Source: Verrucomicrobiota bacterium (GTDB lineage Bacteria > Verrucomicrobiota > Verrucomicrobiia > Opitutales > Opitutaceae). Taken from it: a stretch of DNA of 38,691 nt. The notes under the pieces are model-generated. The model did not search any database. It was not told the origin of the DNA and saw nothing but the letters and a program-made list of their open reading frames with translations. The stretch spans positions 1 to 38,691 of the forward strand of contig JAGVUB010000001.1 in NCBI GenBank assembly GCA_019136515.1, in the 5' to 3' direction. Shown here piece by piece: positions 1-7,740 of this stretch (position 1 is its first letter; every line of letters starts with the position of its first letter). Position numbers and translations under genes: made by a program.

Positions 1-41
1 CGCCGAGCCCTCACCCGCTGGGTGAACCGTCTTGGCCAATC

Positions 42-78
42 CGGAAGGTGTCATCCCTCGCGAGATAAACACCTTCCG
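42..78. terminator. Inverted repeat near the left edge, possible terminator or regulatory hairpin
   Basis: Perfect 10-bp arms (CGGAAGGTGT at 42-51, ACACCTTCCG at 69-78) surround a 17-nt loop that itself contains TCGCGA. It lies downstream of the four-helix-bundle gene on the minus strand, in the 141 bases before the window edge, where I see no gene. There is no clear U-tract, so a terminator role is only a guess; it could equally be a dispersed repeat or the leader of a gene outside the window. Confidence 0.35.
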
Positions 79-111
79 CCGTTTCGCCCAGCTCCCAACT
101 GCTCCTTATAG

Positions 112-147
112 GTTGAGACCTGAGATTTGTGGTCTGAGATCTCAAAG
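112..147. repeat. GAGATCT-type short repeat, copy at the 3' end of the four-helix-bundle gene
   Basis: This AT-richer, GAGATTTG/GAGATCTC-rich stretch stands out against the GC-rich surroundings. It is related to the copies at 366-400 and 683-714. The TGA stop codon of the minus-strand four-helix-bundle gene is made by the repeat itself (CTTTGAGATCTC on the minus strand). Confidence 0.6.
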
Positions 148-672
148 GCCGGAAGGCGGGCGGTTCTTCGGGTGCAGCGGGTGGTCGGGCGGGAGGTGCT
201 GGGCGAGGAGTTGCTGGAAATGGGCCGCGCCCTGTTTGCGTTCCTGTGCGTGCTCGTAGGCGGCACGGGTCTGATCGTTGAGGTGACGTGGACCGGCGAT
301 GTCGGAGTTCTGGAGGCTGTCGGCCCACGCGCGGAGTTGGCGGGAGCAGCTTTCCGCGAGCGAAATGAGATCTGAGATTTCAGATCTGAGATTCGAGAGG
401 TACGGGCGGCGGCTGGCGACGATCAGCATGGAGCGGACTTCGCCGGCGGAGCCGCGGGCGATGTAGAGGAACATGAGGAGCTCGTTGGTCGTGCCTCGCT
501 CGAACCCCTCGGCGATGTTGTTGGAGACGGAGAGGGCGGCGCGTTCGAGCTGGTCGCGGAAGCTGTTGGTGAGGCGCGGCGGAGCTGCGTCGATGAAGTC
601 GTCGGTGCGGTCGTAGAGATCAGCGGCGGCGCGCCAGACCGGCAGGTCTTCGAAGCGCTGGTAGGTGGCCAT
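142..672 (-). CDS. Four-helix-bundle protein (23S rRNA intervening-sequence type)
   Basis: A protein of 176 aa. The N-terminal half has the family pattern: FEDLPVWRAA near residues 7-16, then the SNNIAEGFERGT signature around 50-61, then RGSAGEVRSML. The family forms small helical bundles; proteins of this type were first noticed in intervening sequences of 23S rRNA genes, and their biochemical role is unknown. The usual length is about 115-130 aa, so this one is long. A short repeat inserted between helices adds the NLRSEISDL peptide, and the C-terminal tail of about 40 residues is Pro/His-rich. It lies 71 bp after the ORF6N gene on the same strand. Related repeats sit just before its start, inside it and at its stop. 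No clear ribosome binding site precedes the ATG. The family call is secure; a link to the CRISPR operon is not established. Confidence 0.85.
   Translation of the reverse strand: MATYQRFEDLPVWRAAADLYDRTDDFIDAAPPRLTNSFRDQLERAALSVSNNIAEGFERGTTNELLMFLYIARGSAGEVRSMLIVASRRPYLSNLRSEISDLISLAESCSRQLRAWADSLQNSDIAGPRHLNDQTRAAYEHAQERKQGAAHFQQLLAQHLPPDHPLHPKNRPPSGL
366..400. repeat. GAGATCT-type short repeat, intragenic copy
   Basis: Bases 373-400 are identical over 28 bp to bases 687-714 and in the same orientation. The copy is in frame in the four-helix-bundle gene and encodes the peptide SNLRSEISDL, probably in the loop between helices 3 and 4. It contains the palindromic core AGATCT. Confidence 0.8.
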
Positions 673-682
673 GGTTATCTTG

Positions 683-714
683 GATTTGAGATTTCAGATC
701 TGAGATTCGAGAGG
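683..714. repeat. GAGATCT-type short repeat, copy before the four-helix-bundle gene
   Basis: The second exact copy of the 28-bp unit (687-714) fills much of the 71-bp gap between the ORF6N gene and the four-helix-bundle gene and ends about 12 bp before the start codon. It may therefore lie in the 5' untranslated region. Confidence 0.8.
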
Positions 715-743
715 GGACAACTGAGGACGAGCCAAGTGGGGAG

Positions 744-1340
744 TCACGAATCGGTATCGCTGGGACGGAACCCGATGCGGCGCTTGGGCGGCTCGGGGTC
801 GGGCGGGGCGTTGAGAAGCGGGAGGAGTTTTTCGACGACGTCGCGCAGGACGAGGTCGTGCTCGAGGAGCTTCTTGTCGATTTGGGCCAAGCGTTTGAGG
901 ACGACGGCGTTGGTCATGAGTTCGTCGCGCATGCGAACGAAGGCGCGGACGACGTAGACACTCATCTCGACGGCTCGCGGGCTCCGCAGGATGGTGGCCG
1001 CCATGATGGCGCCGTGCTCGGTGAAGGCCCAAGGGAGGTACTTGCGATGTCGACCGCGGCCAGCCGGCTTTAAGATCACAAATTGTGATCTTAAAGATGT
1101 GGTTGGCTCCGAACTTGAGGTCACAATCTGTGACCTCAAATGGGCATATTCCTCTTCTGTAAGCTGGAAGAGGAAGTCGGCGGGGAAACGGACGGCGTTG
1201 CGTTTGATGGCCTGATTGAAGACCATCGTCGGCACGCCGTAGAGCGCGGCCAGGTCGCTATCGAGGACGATGCGACGGCCGCGGACGGTGTGGATGGGCG
1301 GGAGTGCGGGGTCTCCGGACGGGATGGTGTTCCGGGACAT
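744..1340 (-). CDS. ORF6N-domain protein
   Basis: A protein of 198 aa. It opens with the ORF6N pattern: HTVRGRRIVLDSDLAALYGV near residues 18-37, NQAIKRNAVRFP, FLFQLTEEEY, and later RKYLPWAFTEHGAIMAATIL. ORF6N is a putative DNA-binding domain known from phage anti-repressor-like proteins and common on bacterial chromosomes. Between the LRSQ element and the RKYLP strand is an extra stretch with a second LRSQ, produced by two palindromic DNA repeats at 1068-1139. The C-terminal half is helical and charged. It starts 122 bp after csb2 on the same strand. A regulatory role is inferred from the family only; no target is known. Confidence 0.85.
   Translation of the reverse strand: MSRNTIPSGDPALPPIHTVRGRRIVLDSDLAALYGVPTMVFNQAIKRNAVRFPADFLFQLTEEEYAHLRSQIVTSSSEPTTSLRSQFVILKPAGRGRHRKYLPWAFTEHGAIMAATILRSPRAVEMSVYVVRAFVRMRDELMTNAVVLKRLAQIDKKLLEHDLVLRDVVEKLLPLLNAPPDPEPPKRRIGFRPSDTDS
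1068..1096. repeat. Perfect palindrome inside the ORF6N gene (first of two)
   Basis: 14-bp arms with a single-base centre: CTTTAAGATCACAA at 1068-1081, then TTGTGATCTTAAAG at 1083-1096. It is AT-rich in a GC-rich gene and in frame with the coding sequence. Confidence 0.85.
1115..1139. repeat. Perfect palindrome inside the ORF6N gene (second of two)
   Basis: 11-bp arms around 3 nt: TTGAGGTCACA at 1115-1125 and TGTGACCTCAA at 1129-1139. It resembles the neighbouring palindrome (TCACA...TGTGA core) and encodes the duplicated LRSQ-containing segment of the protein. Confidence 0.85.
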
Positions 1341-1462
1341 GAAGGGAGGCGGAGTGGTGGCGCGGTTGGGGAGGCTGTGTCGCGGGGCGGGGCGGTGTAC
1401 GGTTCAATCGGCCGGGGCGAAGAGCCCGAGGCCGAAGTGGGCGGCGTAGCCGAGGGCGAGCG

Positions 1463-3082
1463 TCAGTCTTCTGCTGGGAATGCGGCGAAGAGGCCGAGGC
1501 CGGTGTGCTTGCCGCCGCCGAGGCAGATGGGACCCGCGACTTTCAGCGGTTGGCCTTCGGGCGTGCGCCACGTGATACGGACATGGAGTCGGCGGAAGCG
1601 GCGGTGCTGGTCGGGCACAGAGTAACGAGAGACGAGTTCGGCGCCGGGCCAGAACCCGGTGCTACGCCACTCCAGATCAGCGTGGCGGGCCAAGGGCTCA
1701 GGAATGCCGGCTTGGATGATCGCTTTGCGGAGGAGGTGATCGACGCGGGCGTCGAGTTTGCGGACCAGCTCGTTCTTCTCTTCGGCGGTGAGTGCAGCGG
1801 CGTTGGTGGCGCTCAGGCGCTTGCGGAGTTTCCGCGGGTCGTCGTAGCCGGGGAGAATCACGGGAGTGACGCTGGCCCAGGTGGACGATTCCGCGAGGTA
1901 GCGTTGGGCGACCGAGTCGAGTCCGGGTTGGCGAACGAGCAGGGCTGCCGTTTCCTTGGTCTTGGCGTCGACCAACTCCTGACCGTTGAGCTGGCGGACG
2001 AAACGGCTGAAGCTTTCCCGGTCGGCTGCGCCAAGGGCGGTGACGAGAACGCGTCGGATGCTGCCGACGGAGTGTTTCCGCTCTGCACCGCGCCATTCGA
2101 TGCTGGGCAGGGGCACGAGAGCGAAGCGAGGACCGACCACCGGGGTGTGCTTCTCGCCGCGAGCTTCGCCGTGACCTAGCACGAGACGGGCGACCTCTGA
2201 CTCGGACCAACCGAGGCTGCGCGCCAGTCCGGGCTGGCTTGCGGTGTGTCGGAGCATGCCGGCGACGTGGAGACCGCGGCGTACCGGATCGAAGGCGCGA
2301 TAGCCGGAATCGTCGGGCTGGCGCAGGGCGAAGATCGCATGCGGGGCGCGCGGCGTTTCGGAGTCTGAGCGATAGCTCGCGAGCGCGAAGGTGGCGAGTG
2401 GTGGCACCGGAGCGAAGCCATCGGCCTGGATGCGGTTGAGGAACGCGTGGTGACGGCGGGAGAGCTCGTCGAGCGTGCCGGTGCGGGGAACGCGAAGTGC
2501 TGTCGACGCGTCTTCATCCGCTGGACTCCAGCGGCGGCCGAACAACTGCGCCGCTTCGGCTTTGGTCAGGATCGATGCTTCGGCGACGACGAGGTCGACG
2601 CCCCAGCCGAGATGCGTGATCGAGCGCGCGGCGGTGAACAGCGTCTCCCGGTGCTGCTCGAAACCAGCTGCAGCATCGCTCAGCGGCCAGAGGTAGTGCA
2701 ACGCAGCTTCGTCGTCGGCGATGCGGGTCGGCCGAACCATCTTCTCGGTGCGATAATCGGCGATGCTGGCATCGCGGCCGCGCGACCAAGCGGAGCCGAC
2801 GATGTCGCCGACGTTATCCGGCACATAGAGTCGGTAGCCGGTCGCCGCTTCTTGGACGGTGGCCGGCGCGACGATGTGCGGTGGCGGCAACGACTCCAAC
2901 CAGCGCAACGCCGGAGCGGCGTGGCTGATGACGCGGCGCTCGTTCCAGCGTGCGGCGGAGGCGGCGACGAGCGCTTGGAAGAGTCGGAGCGGAGAGGGTG
3001 GCCACTCGGGCTCACCCTGATCCGCTCGGCCGTGGAACGCTCCGTCGAGGAAGCGAACGCTGAGGCAGAGGTGATCGGGCAT
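1463..3082 (-). CDS. csb2: Type I-G (I-U) CRISPR protein Csb2, Cas5-Cas6 fusion
   Basis: A protein of 539 aa, matching the Csb2 (GSU0054) family, which joins a Cas5-like and a Cas6-like part. In type I-G systems it processes pre-crRNA and caps the 5' end of the crRNA in the effector complex. The N-terminus shows the family pattern (LCLSVRFLDGAFHG, then WPPSPLRLFQALVAA at about residues 27-41). The C-terminus ends with a glycine-rich loop, ICLGGGKHTGLGLFAA, near residue 520, as expected of the Cas6-type RAMP fold. It starts 15 bp after csb1, and GAGGAA lies about 7 nt upstream of the ATG as a good ribosome binding site. It is the last recognisable cas gene of the operon in this window. Confidence 0.92.
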   Translation of the reverse strand: MPDHLCLSVRFLDGAFHGRADQGEPEWPPSPLRLFQALVAASAARWNERRVISHAAPALRWLESLPPPHIVAPATVQEAATGYRLYVPDNVGDIVGSAWSRGRDASIADYRTEKMVRPTRIADDEAALHYLWPLSDAAAGFEQHRETLFTAARSITHLGWGVDLVVAEASILTKAEAAQLFGRRWSPADEDASTALRVPRTGTLDELSRRHHAFLNRIQADGFAPVPPLATFALASYRSDSETPRAPHAIFALRQPDDSGYRAFDPVRRGLHVAGMLRHTASQPGLARSLGWSESEVARLVLGHGEARGEKHTPVVGPRFALVPLPSIEWRGAERKHSVGSIRRVLVTALGAADRESFSRFVRQLNGQELVDAKTKETAALLVRQPGLDSVAQRYLAESSTWASVTPVILPGYDDPRKLRKRLSATNAAALTAEEKNELVRKLDARVDHLLRKAIIQAGIPEPLARHADLEWRSTGFWPGAELVSRYSVPDQHRRFRRLHVRITWRTPEGQPLKVAGPICLGGGKHTGLGLFAAFPAED

Positions 3083-3097
3083 GGCGATTTCCTCGGC

Positions 3098-4159
3098 TTA
3101 CTTGCGCGGCTTCTTGGCGGTTTTGGCGTCTTTCTCGGGCGTAAGGTCTTTCTTGGCGCGCTCGGTATCGAACTCGACGGTGCGGCTCGCTCCGACGCCG
3201 AACGCTTTGGCGGCGGCGGTGGCGAACTCCAATGCCTGCTCGTGGGTGATGGTCGCCGGCTGTCGCTTTCCGTTCGGGAACACCTCGTCGAACTTCCGTT
3301 TTTGGTCCGGATCGAGCACTAGGATCGTGCCTTGGCGGAGATACCCGCTGGGCAGCTTCGTGAAGGCGACAAGCGCAAGGCCGAGCAGGTAGCGTCGGAG
3401 GACTTGCGTGGCTTCCTTGTCCGCTCCTGCCGCGATCAGGTTGAGCGCGGCCAAGCCGAGGGTGGCGTCGCGACGGATGCCGCCTTTGGCAATGACGCCA
3501 CCGTGGGAGCCAGTGGCTGGGACATGGACAAAACCGCGTTCGGCGTAGGAGTCCTTGGTCGCTTTATCGGCCGGTTCGTCGAGCAGCTTGGAGCCGACGT
3601 AGTCAAAAGCCGGAACGTACTGCGCGGAGCGGGTGAGCTTGCGCACGTTGTAGGCGCGGATCGTCGAGGCGATGAGGCGCGGCGATTTGGCCTGCGTGTC
3701 GCGGGAATCCCAGACGCCGAAGACGAGCGACGTGGGCGCGATCTTGGCGAGCGGCGTGGCATCGCCATCGAGGAGCTTCTTGAATGCAGCCTGCAAGTCG
3801 TCCTTGAGCGCGGAGCAGCGGACGATGGCGTCGCCGGCGCGGTGGCCCGCCTGAAGGAGGCTGATGGATTTTTCGCCGGCCTTGATCGTGATCTGGGGGA
3901 CAAGGTGGGCGTAGGTGGGCTCGGCGAAGAGCGGCTCGATCCGGTTGGCTTGCGAGCCGACGCTGTCGATCAGGGCGATGTTCTCGCCGTTGGGATCGCC
4001 GTCGATGTTGTAGCCACCGGGGAACCCATCGCCTGCGGCGAAGGTGGACGGGAAGAGAACGCCATCGGCGCCTTCGACGGGGATGAGCTGTTCGCGAACG
4101 ACGAGTGCGGCGGGGCCGCTCTCGGAGAGATACTGGTCGAACTGTTTGGAGTTACTCAT
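3098..4159 (-). CDS. csb1: Type I-G (I-U) CRISPR protein Csb1, Cas7 backbone
   Basis: A protein of 353 aa from the ATG at 4159 (MSNSKQFDQYL). The open frame runs further upstream, but this start overlaps the csb3 stop by 8 bp and gives the family N-terminus. Csb1 (GSU0053 family) is the Cas7-type subunit that polymerises along the crRNA spacer in type I-G Cascade. Family-like features are VLFPSTFAAGDG followed by YNIDGD near residues 35-52, DSVGSQANRIEPLF near 62-75, and VFGVWDSRDTQAKSPRLIAS. The C-terminus is Lys-rich. No Shine-Dalgarno is visible, so translation is probably coupled to csb3. Confidence 0.92.
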   Translation of the reverse strand: MSNSKQFDQYLSESGPAALVVREQLIPVEGADGVLFPSTFAAGDGFPGGYNIDGDPNGENIALIDSVGSQANRIEPLFAEPTYAHLVPQITIKAGEKSISLLQAGHRAGDAIVRCSALKDDLQAAFKKLLDGDATPLAKIAPTSLVFGVWDSRDTQAKSPRLIASTIRAYNVRKLTRSAQYVPAFDYVGSKLLDEPADKATKDSYAERGFVHVPATGSHGGVIAKGGIRRDATLGLAALNLIAAGADKEATQVLRRYLLGLALVAFTKLPSGYLRQGTILVLDPDQKRKFDEVFPNGKRQPATITHEQALEFATAAAKAFGVGASRTVEFDTERAKKDLTPEKDAKTAKKPRK

Positions 4160-4943
4160 GGTGATTAGGAATGGGTTTGGCGGTGAGGAAGGCTTTGTGT
4201 TTGCGCTGGCCGGTGCGGAACCAGCTCTCGAAGCGGTAGCCCTGCGTGGCTGTGCTTCCCAAGAGGCCCGCTGCGGCGACCGGGACGAGCGAGGTTGGCA
4301 ATGGTTGCGACCAGACGTAGTAGTCGAAGAGGCGCGGCTGCCCGGCTGAGACGGGTCGAACGCGTTGCAGGCCGACAAGGCAGAGAAGCTCGACCGCCGG
4401 TGACGCGATGGTCGTCAGTCCGAGGTCGTTGGGCGAGAAGCCGACATCGCGGGAGTGGGCGTTGGGACCACGACGAGAGTCGAAGTAGAAAGGCTCCACC
4501 TTCTTTTCAGGAGCGTCGGCGTCATAGGCGACCATTCCGCAATTCAGCAGATTCTCGGATGCAAACTCGGGCGCCTTCATGGTGTTCTGCATGGCGCGGG
4601 CGATGCGGTAGCTTTCCATCGTTCCGGCCCAGACCTTGAGATCGCTGGCGGTGCGGTCGCCGCTCTTCCACCAATCGAGGCGGAGTGAGAACGGTTTCTC
4701 GATGAGAATGGGGGACGCGGTGGTGTCTTCGACGTCAGTTTGAGTCAGCTTGGCTGTGGTGATGTCAGCGATCAGAGCCGCGAGCGATGGCCTGCCACTG
4801 ATGTTGAAGTGTCCGCCGTCGAACCAGCCGTGTGCTTCAGTAGACAGCCGGCTCGCTAGTTCCAGCAGGCCGCAGCAGGCGAAGAACTGGCCGGGGTTGG
4901 TGACATCGACGTTGATGCGGATGGTGGCTGGGGTGGCGCTCAT
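4152..4943 (-). CDS. csb3: Probable type I-G (I-U) CRISPR protein Csb3
   Basis: A protein of 263 aa located between cas3 and csb1. It overlaps cas3 by 4 bp (ATGA) and csb1 by 8 bp. The N-terminus, INVDVTNPGQFFACCGLLELASRL (written here only to mark residues 10-33), has the NPGQFFACCGLLELA pattern I associate with Csb3. The remainder has FYFDSRRGPNAHSRDVGFS-type and LLCLVGLQRVRP-type stretches without motifs I know as catalytic. By position it should be an effector subunit. A large-subunit (Cas8-like) role is an inference from the absence of csx17 between the other effector genes. The Csb3 name is less certain than those of its neighbours. Confidence 0.75.
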   Translation of the reverse strand: MSATPATIRINVDVTNPGQFFACCGLLELASRLSTEAHGWFDGGHFNISGRPSLAALIADITTAKLTQTDVEDTTASPILIEKPFSLRLDWWKSGDRTASDLKVWAGTMESYRIARAMQNTMKAPEFASENLLNCGMVAYDADAPEKKVEPFYFDSRRGPNAHSRDVGFSPNDLGLTTIASPAVELLCLVGLQRVRPVSAGQPRLFDYYVWSQPLPTSLVPVAAAGLLGSTATQGYRFESWFRTGQRKHKAFLTAKPIPNHHE

Positions 4944-7531
4944 GCGTTGTCCTCCGTGGCGGGTTTGATTCCGGCGCTGGCGGCGTAGTCGGCGGCGCGG
5001 AGCAGCGATTCGAGATAGGCGAGCCCCCAGCGACCGAAACGGCGTTGCAGTCGGGCGAAACGCAGAGGCACTTCCGTCGCGATGGTCTGGGACTCGGCGA
5101 GTGTCGCCTCGGGGTCGAACGCTTCGACGGTTGGAAAATGCGGACGCGCCCGACCGTGGTGCGCGGCGATCAGGTGAAGAACGAGGTCTCGCTCGTCGGC
5201 GCCGAGGGCGCGAAGCTGTGCGTCGCCGGCGGCGTCGCGCAGCGAACCGAATTCGTGGCGGTAGGGTTCGCCGAGATCGCGGGGCCGAAGATCGCGACCG
5301 GGTTTGGCGAGCACGCGGGAGGCATCGTCGTTGCCGATGCTGCGTTGCCAGTGGGCGCGGCGTTTACCGAGGTCATGAAGGCGCGCGGCGAGAATGACGC
5401 ACTCGGCGAGCGGAGTGGGGAGCTTGAGCTTGCCCACGATGGAGCGGGCGTGCGCTTCGACATCGCCGGTGTGATCCTTGAGAAGAACGGACGGCCCGGA
5501 CATCCGTTTACCGTCGGTGCCGGCGGACTCGGGTCGCTCAAGCCAGAGCCAGAAACGAGGAGCAGTGGGTGTGTCGCCATCGGGTAGATCCGGATCGTCC
5601 ATGCCGCGAAGCGTGTCGATGACGCGGATGGTCCGGAGCCCAGCGTGTTCCTCGGGGATCTCTGCGGTTTCTAGGAGGAGTCGGACTCGTGGGCGCTGGT
5701 TGGGTGCGGACGAGGAGAAGTCGGCGACGTCTTCGTTCCCGGTCGATTTTGCCTTCCCGTCGAGCAGGCCTGCGGCCGAAAGGCCCCCGGCACAAGGGGG
5801 CAGGAGAACGGTTCGATCGTAGAGGAGAGATTCCGCGTCTTTGTCTGATAGCTCAGCCAGTGTCGTGCGCTGCACGGTGCCGTCGTCAGCGACCAGCCAT
5901 GCCTCCAGTGGCGGATTTGTCGCGGCGGTGCGCTCTGCTATGAGTGCGAGCTGTTCGCGGATGCGGGACGAACGGTCACGAAGCAGTTCGTGGGGCTTGA
6001 GCGGATAGTCGGCGAGCAGCTCTCCGGGGGCGAAATAGTCCAGAAGTGGGCCGTGGATGAGTTCAACTTCGGTGCGCCAAGCGACCAGAGTCTCGGGTGG
6101 GTCCCACTCGGGTGTTTCGCCGTGGAGATAGGGCGCGATCGCCGGCCGGCCGGGAAGTGGTTCGCGGATGGTGGTCAGTGACCATGCGTCGAAGAGAATG
6201 TCGGTCGCGGGGCGGATGGTCGGTTCCGGGCTGAAGGCGGCGCGACGCTGCGCGGCGTCGAGTTGGCGGAGCGCTTGCGGACTGGCGTTGTCATTCAGCT
6301 GACGGAGCAGGTCGAGCGTCCGGGCACGGGCCACCTCGTAAGGCTTCCCTTCGTCGAAGGACTCAGGATGCACGACGGCGACGCTGGTGTTCTTCGTTGT
6401 GCCGAAGCGGTTCACGCGACCGAAACGCTGGGCGATGCTCTCGAAGGTCGTGAGGTCGCAGACAAGGTCGTCGGCTGAGATATTGACACCAACCTCGCCG
6501 GCGCTCGTGGCGACCAAGTAGACGGTGCCAGTAGCCGGGGCCGCCCCGGCGACTCGGTCTTTCTCCGGCTGGAAACGCTGGAAGATGGGATCGCGTACGA
6601 GTTCATCGCGCTCCTTGCCGCGCATGGTGCCGGTGAGGACGCAGACCAGTGGCGACTGTTTGCGGAGGGCGCTCGCCACCTTGTTTGCGGCTTCGATCGT
6701 ACGGACGAAGACCAACACGGCGCGGCCGGAATCGCGGTGGGCAAACGCCAGTTCGGCGAGCTTGTCGGGGAGTTCCTTCTCGTTGGCGAGGGAGTGGAGG
6801 TGTAGCCGTTTCGGCGCGCGGAGGCGCTGGCGCACTCGCGAGTCCTTTTCGTCGTCCGGAGTGAGGTTGAACGCCGGTGTTTTGCTGCGGCTGGTCGCGG
6901 TAAGCTGGAGAACATGTAGTGAGCGGGTCTCGTTGCAGCGACGTTGCTCGGTCGCGATCCTTTCAAGCAGTGTCTGAAAAGCCGGTTCGAGATGCGCTTC
7001 GTCGTGGACGAGGAGAACGTCCTGGCCGAGTAAGGCGGCGTGGAGCGGGCGGGTTTTGAAACCGCAGGTGTAGCGGCTGAAAAGGAGGCCGCTACCGATC
7101 ATGTCGACGGTGCCCACGATGACTGCCGGACGCGCGGGATCGATGCTCCATTCGCGATTGTCGGCGAATTGCCCGCGCAGGCTGCTGAGGGCGAGCGGCA
7201 TGTCGGTCGGGATTGCGCAGAGGCGTTGGAGCTTCGCCAGCAGTGACGGATGATCGCGCAGCTTGGCGCGAACTCGCTCCACTTCGGCGGTGGTCTGGTC
7301 GACAACCGTGCGGCGGTTGACGACATAGACCAAACGGTGCGGCACCTGATTCGGGTGTGTGAGCAGTGCGATCAACCAGATAGTGACGACGGAAGTCTTG
7401 CCCAGACCGGTGGGGATGTCGGCGGCCGTCGGCATGCGGCCGGCGATGAACAAATCGTAGAGTGCGGTCTGCCAGGGGAAGGGGGCGGAACCGGTCAGCT
7501 TTTCGAAGAGATCGGGGAATGATGCGCTCAT
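4940..7531 (-). CDS. cas3: Type I-G (I-U) CRISPR helicase-nuclease Cas3
   Basis: A protein of 863 aa. An SF2 helicase comes first and the HD nuclease last, the domain order typical of type I-G/I-U. Walker A is TGLGKT at residues 41-46 and the Walker B box is DEAH at 177-180. Motif VI (QRFGRVNRFG) follows TSAGEVGVNIS in the second helicase domain. The HD domain begins with HD at 719-720 (ARLHDLGKRRAHW), with further histidines in HEFGS (about 759) and AAHHGRARPH (about 790) and a late RAAD near 847. All key residues look intact. Cas3 is recruited to Cascade-bound DNA and degrades it. It starts 146 bp after the HEAT/nuclease gene and overlaps csb3 by 4 bp. No strong ribosome binding site is visible. 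Confidence 0.95.
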   Translation of the reverse strand: MSASFPDLFEKLTGSAPFPWQTALYDLFIAGRMPTAADIPTGLGKTSVVTIWLIALLTHPNQVPHRLVYVVNRRTVVDQTTAEVERVRAKLRDHPSLLAKLQRLCAIPTDMPLALSSLRGQFADNREWSIDPARPAVIVGTVDMIGSGLLFSRYTCGFKTRPLHAALLGQDVLLVHDEAHLEPAFQTLLERIATEQRRCNETRSLHVLQLTATSRSKTPAFNLTPDDEKDSRVRQRLRAPKRLHLHSLANEKELPDKLAELAFAHRDSGRAVLVFVRTIEAANKVASALRKQSPLVCVLTGTMRGKERDELVRDPIFQRFQPEKDRVAGAAPATGTVYLVATSAGEVGVNISADDLVCDLTTFESIAQRFGRVNRFGTTKNTSVAVVHPESFDEGKPYEVARARTLDLLRQLNDNASPQALRQLDAAQRRAAFSPEPTIRPATDILFDAWSLTTIREPLPGRPAIAPYLHGETPEWDPPETLVAWRTEVELIHGPLLDYFAPGELLADYPLKPHELLRDRSSRIREQLALIAERTAATNPPLEAWLVADDGTVQRTTLAELSDKDAESLLYDRTVLLPPCAGGLSAAGLLDGKAKSTGNEDVADFSSSAPNQRPRVRLLLETAEIPEEHAGLRTIRVIDTLRGMDDPDLPDGDTPTAPRFWLWLERPESAGTDGKRMSGPSVLLKDHTGDVEAHARSIVGKLKLPTPLAECVILAARLHDLGKRRAHWQRSIGNDDASRVLAKPGRDLRPRDLGEPYRHEFGSLRDAAGDAQLRALGADERDLVLHLIAAHHGRARPHFPTVEAFDPEATLAESQTIATEVPLRFARLQRRFGRWGLAYLESLLRAADYAASAGIKPATEDNA

Positions 7532-7596
7532 GTTAAGGAAGGGGTGGCGGCGCGGAAGAGGGTGGCGAAGGATTGGGGCATGGCGGAAAGAGTGGT

Positions 7597-7740
7597 GGCG
7601 GCTGGCTCACTTGCGTTCGCCGACGCTGGGGGCGGGGGGCTGTGGCAGACGGTCGGGAGCAGACGAGGGCGGCTGGCTCACTGGCGCTCGCCGACGCCGG
7701 GGGTTTGAGGTGGAGAAGCGTGTCCGACGCTGGGGGCGGG
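7597..7740. repeat. Two-and-a-half copy direct repeat spanning the end of the HEAT/nuclease gene
   Basis: A 36-bp unit occurs at 7597-7632 and 7668-7703 (33 of 36 identical), with a partial third copy at about 7722-7740. The stop codon of the minus-strand nuclease gene (7678-7680) lies inside the second copy. The first copy would encode the same kind of ending (SVGERK then stop), so the repeat has duplicated the last codons of the gene into the spacer before cas3. Confidence 0.75.
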
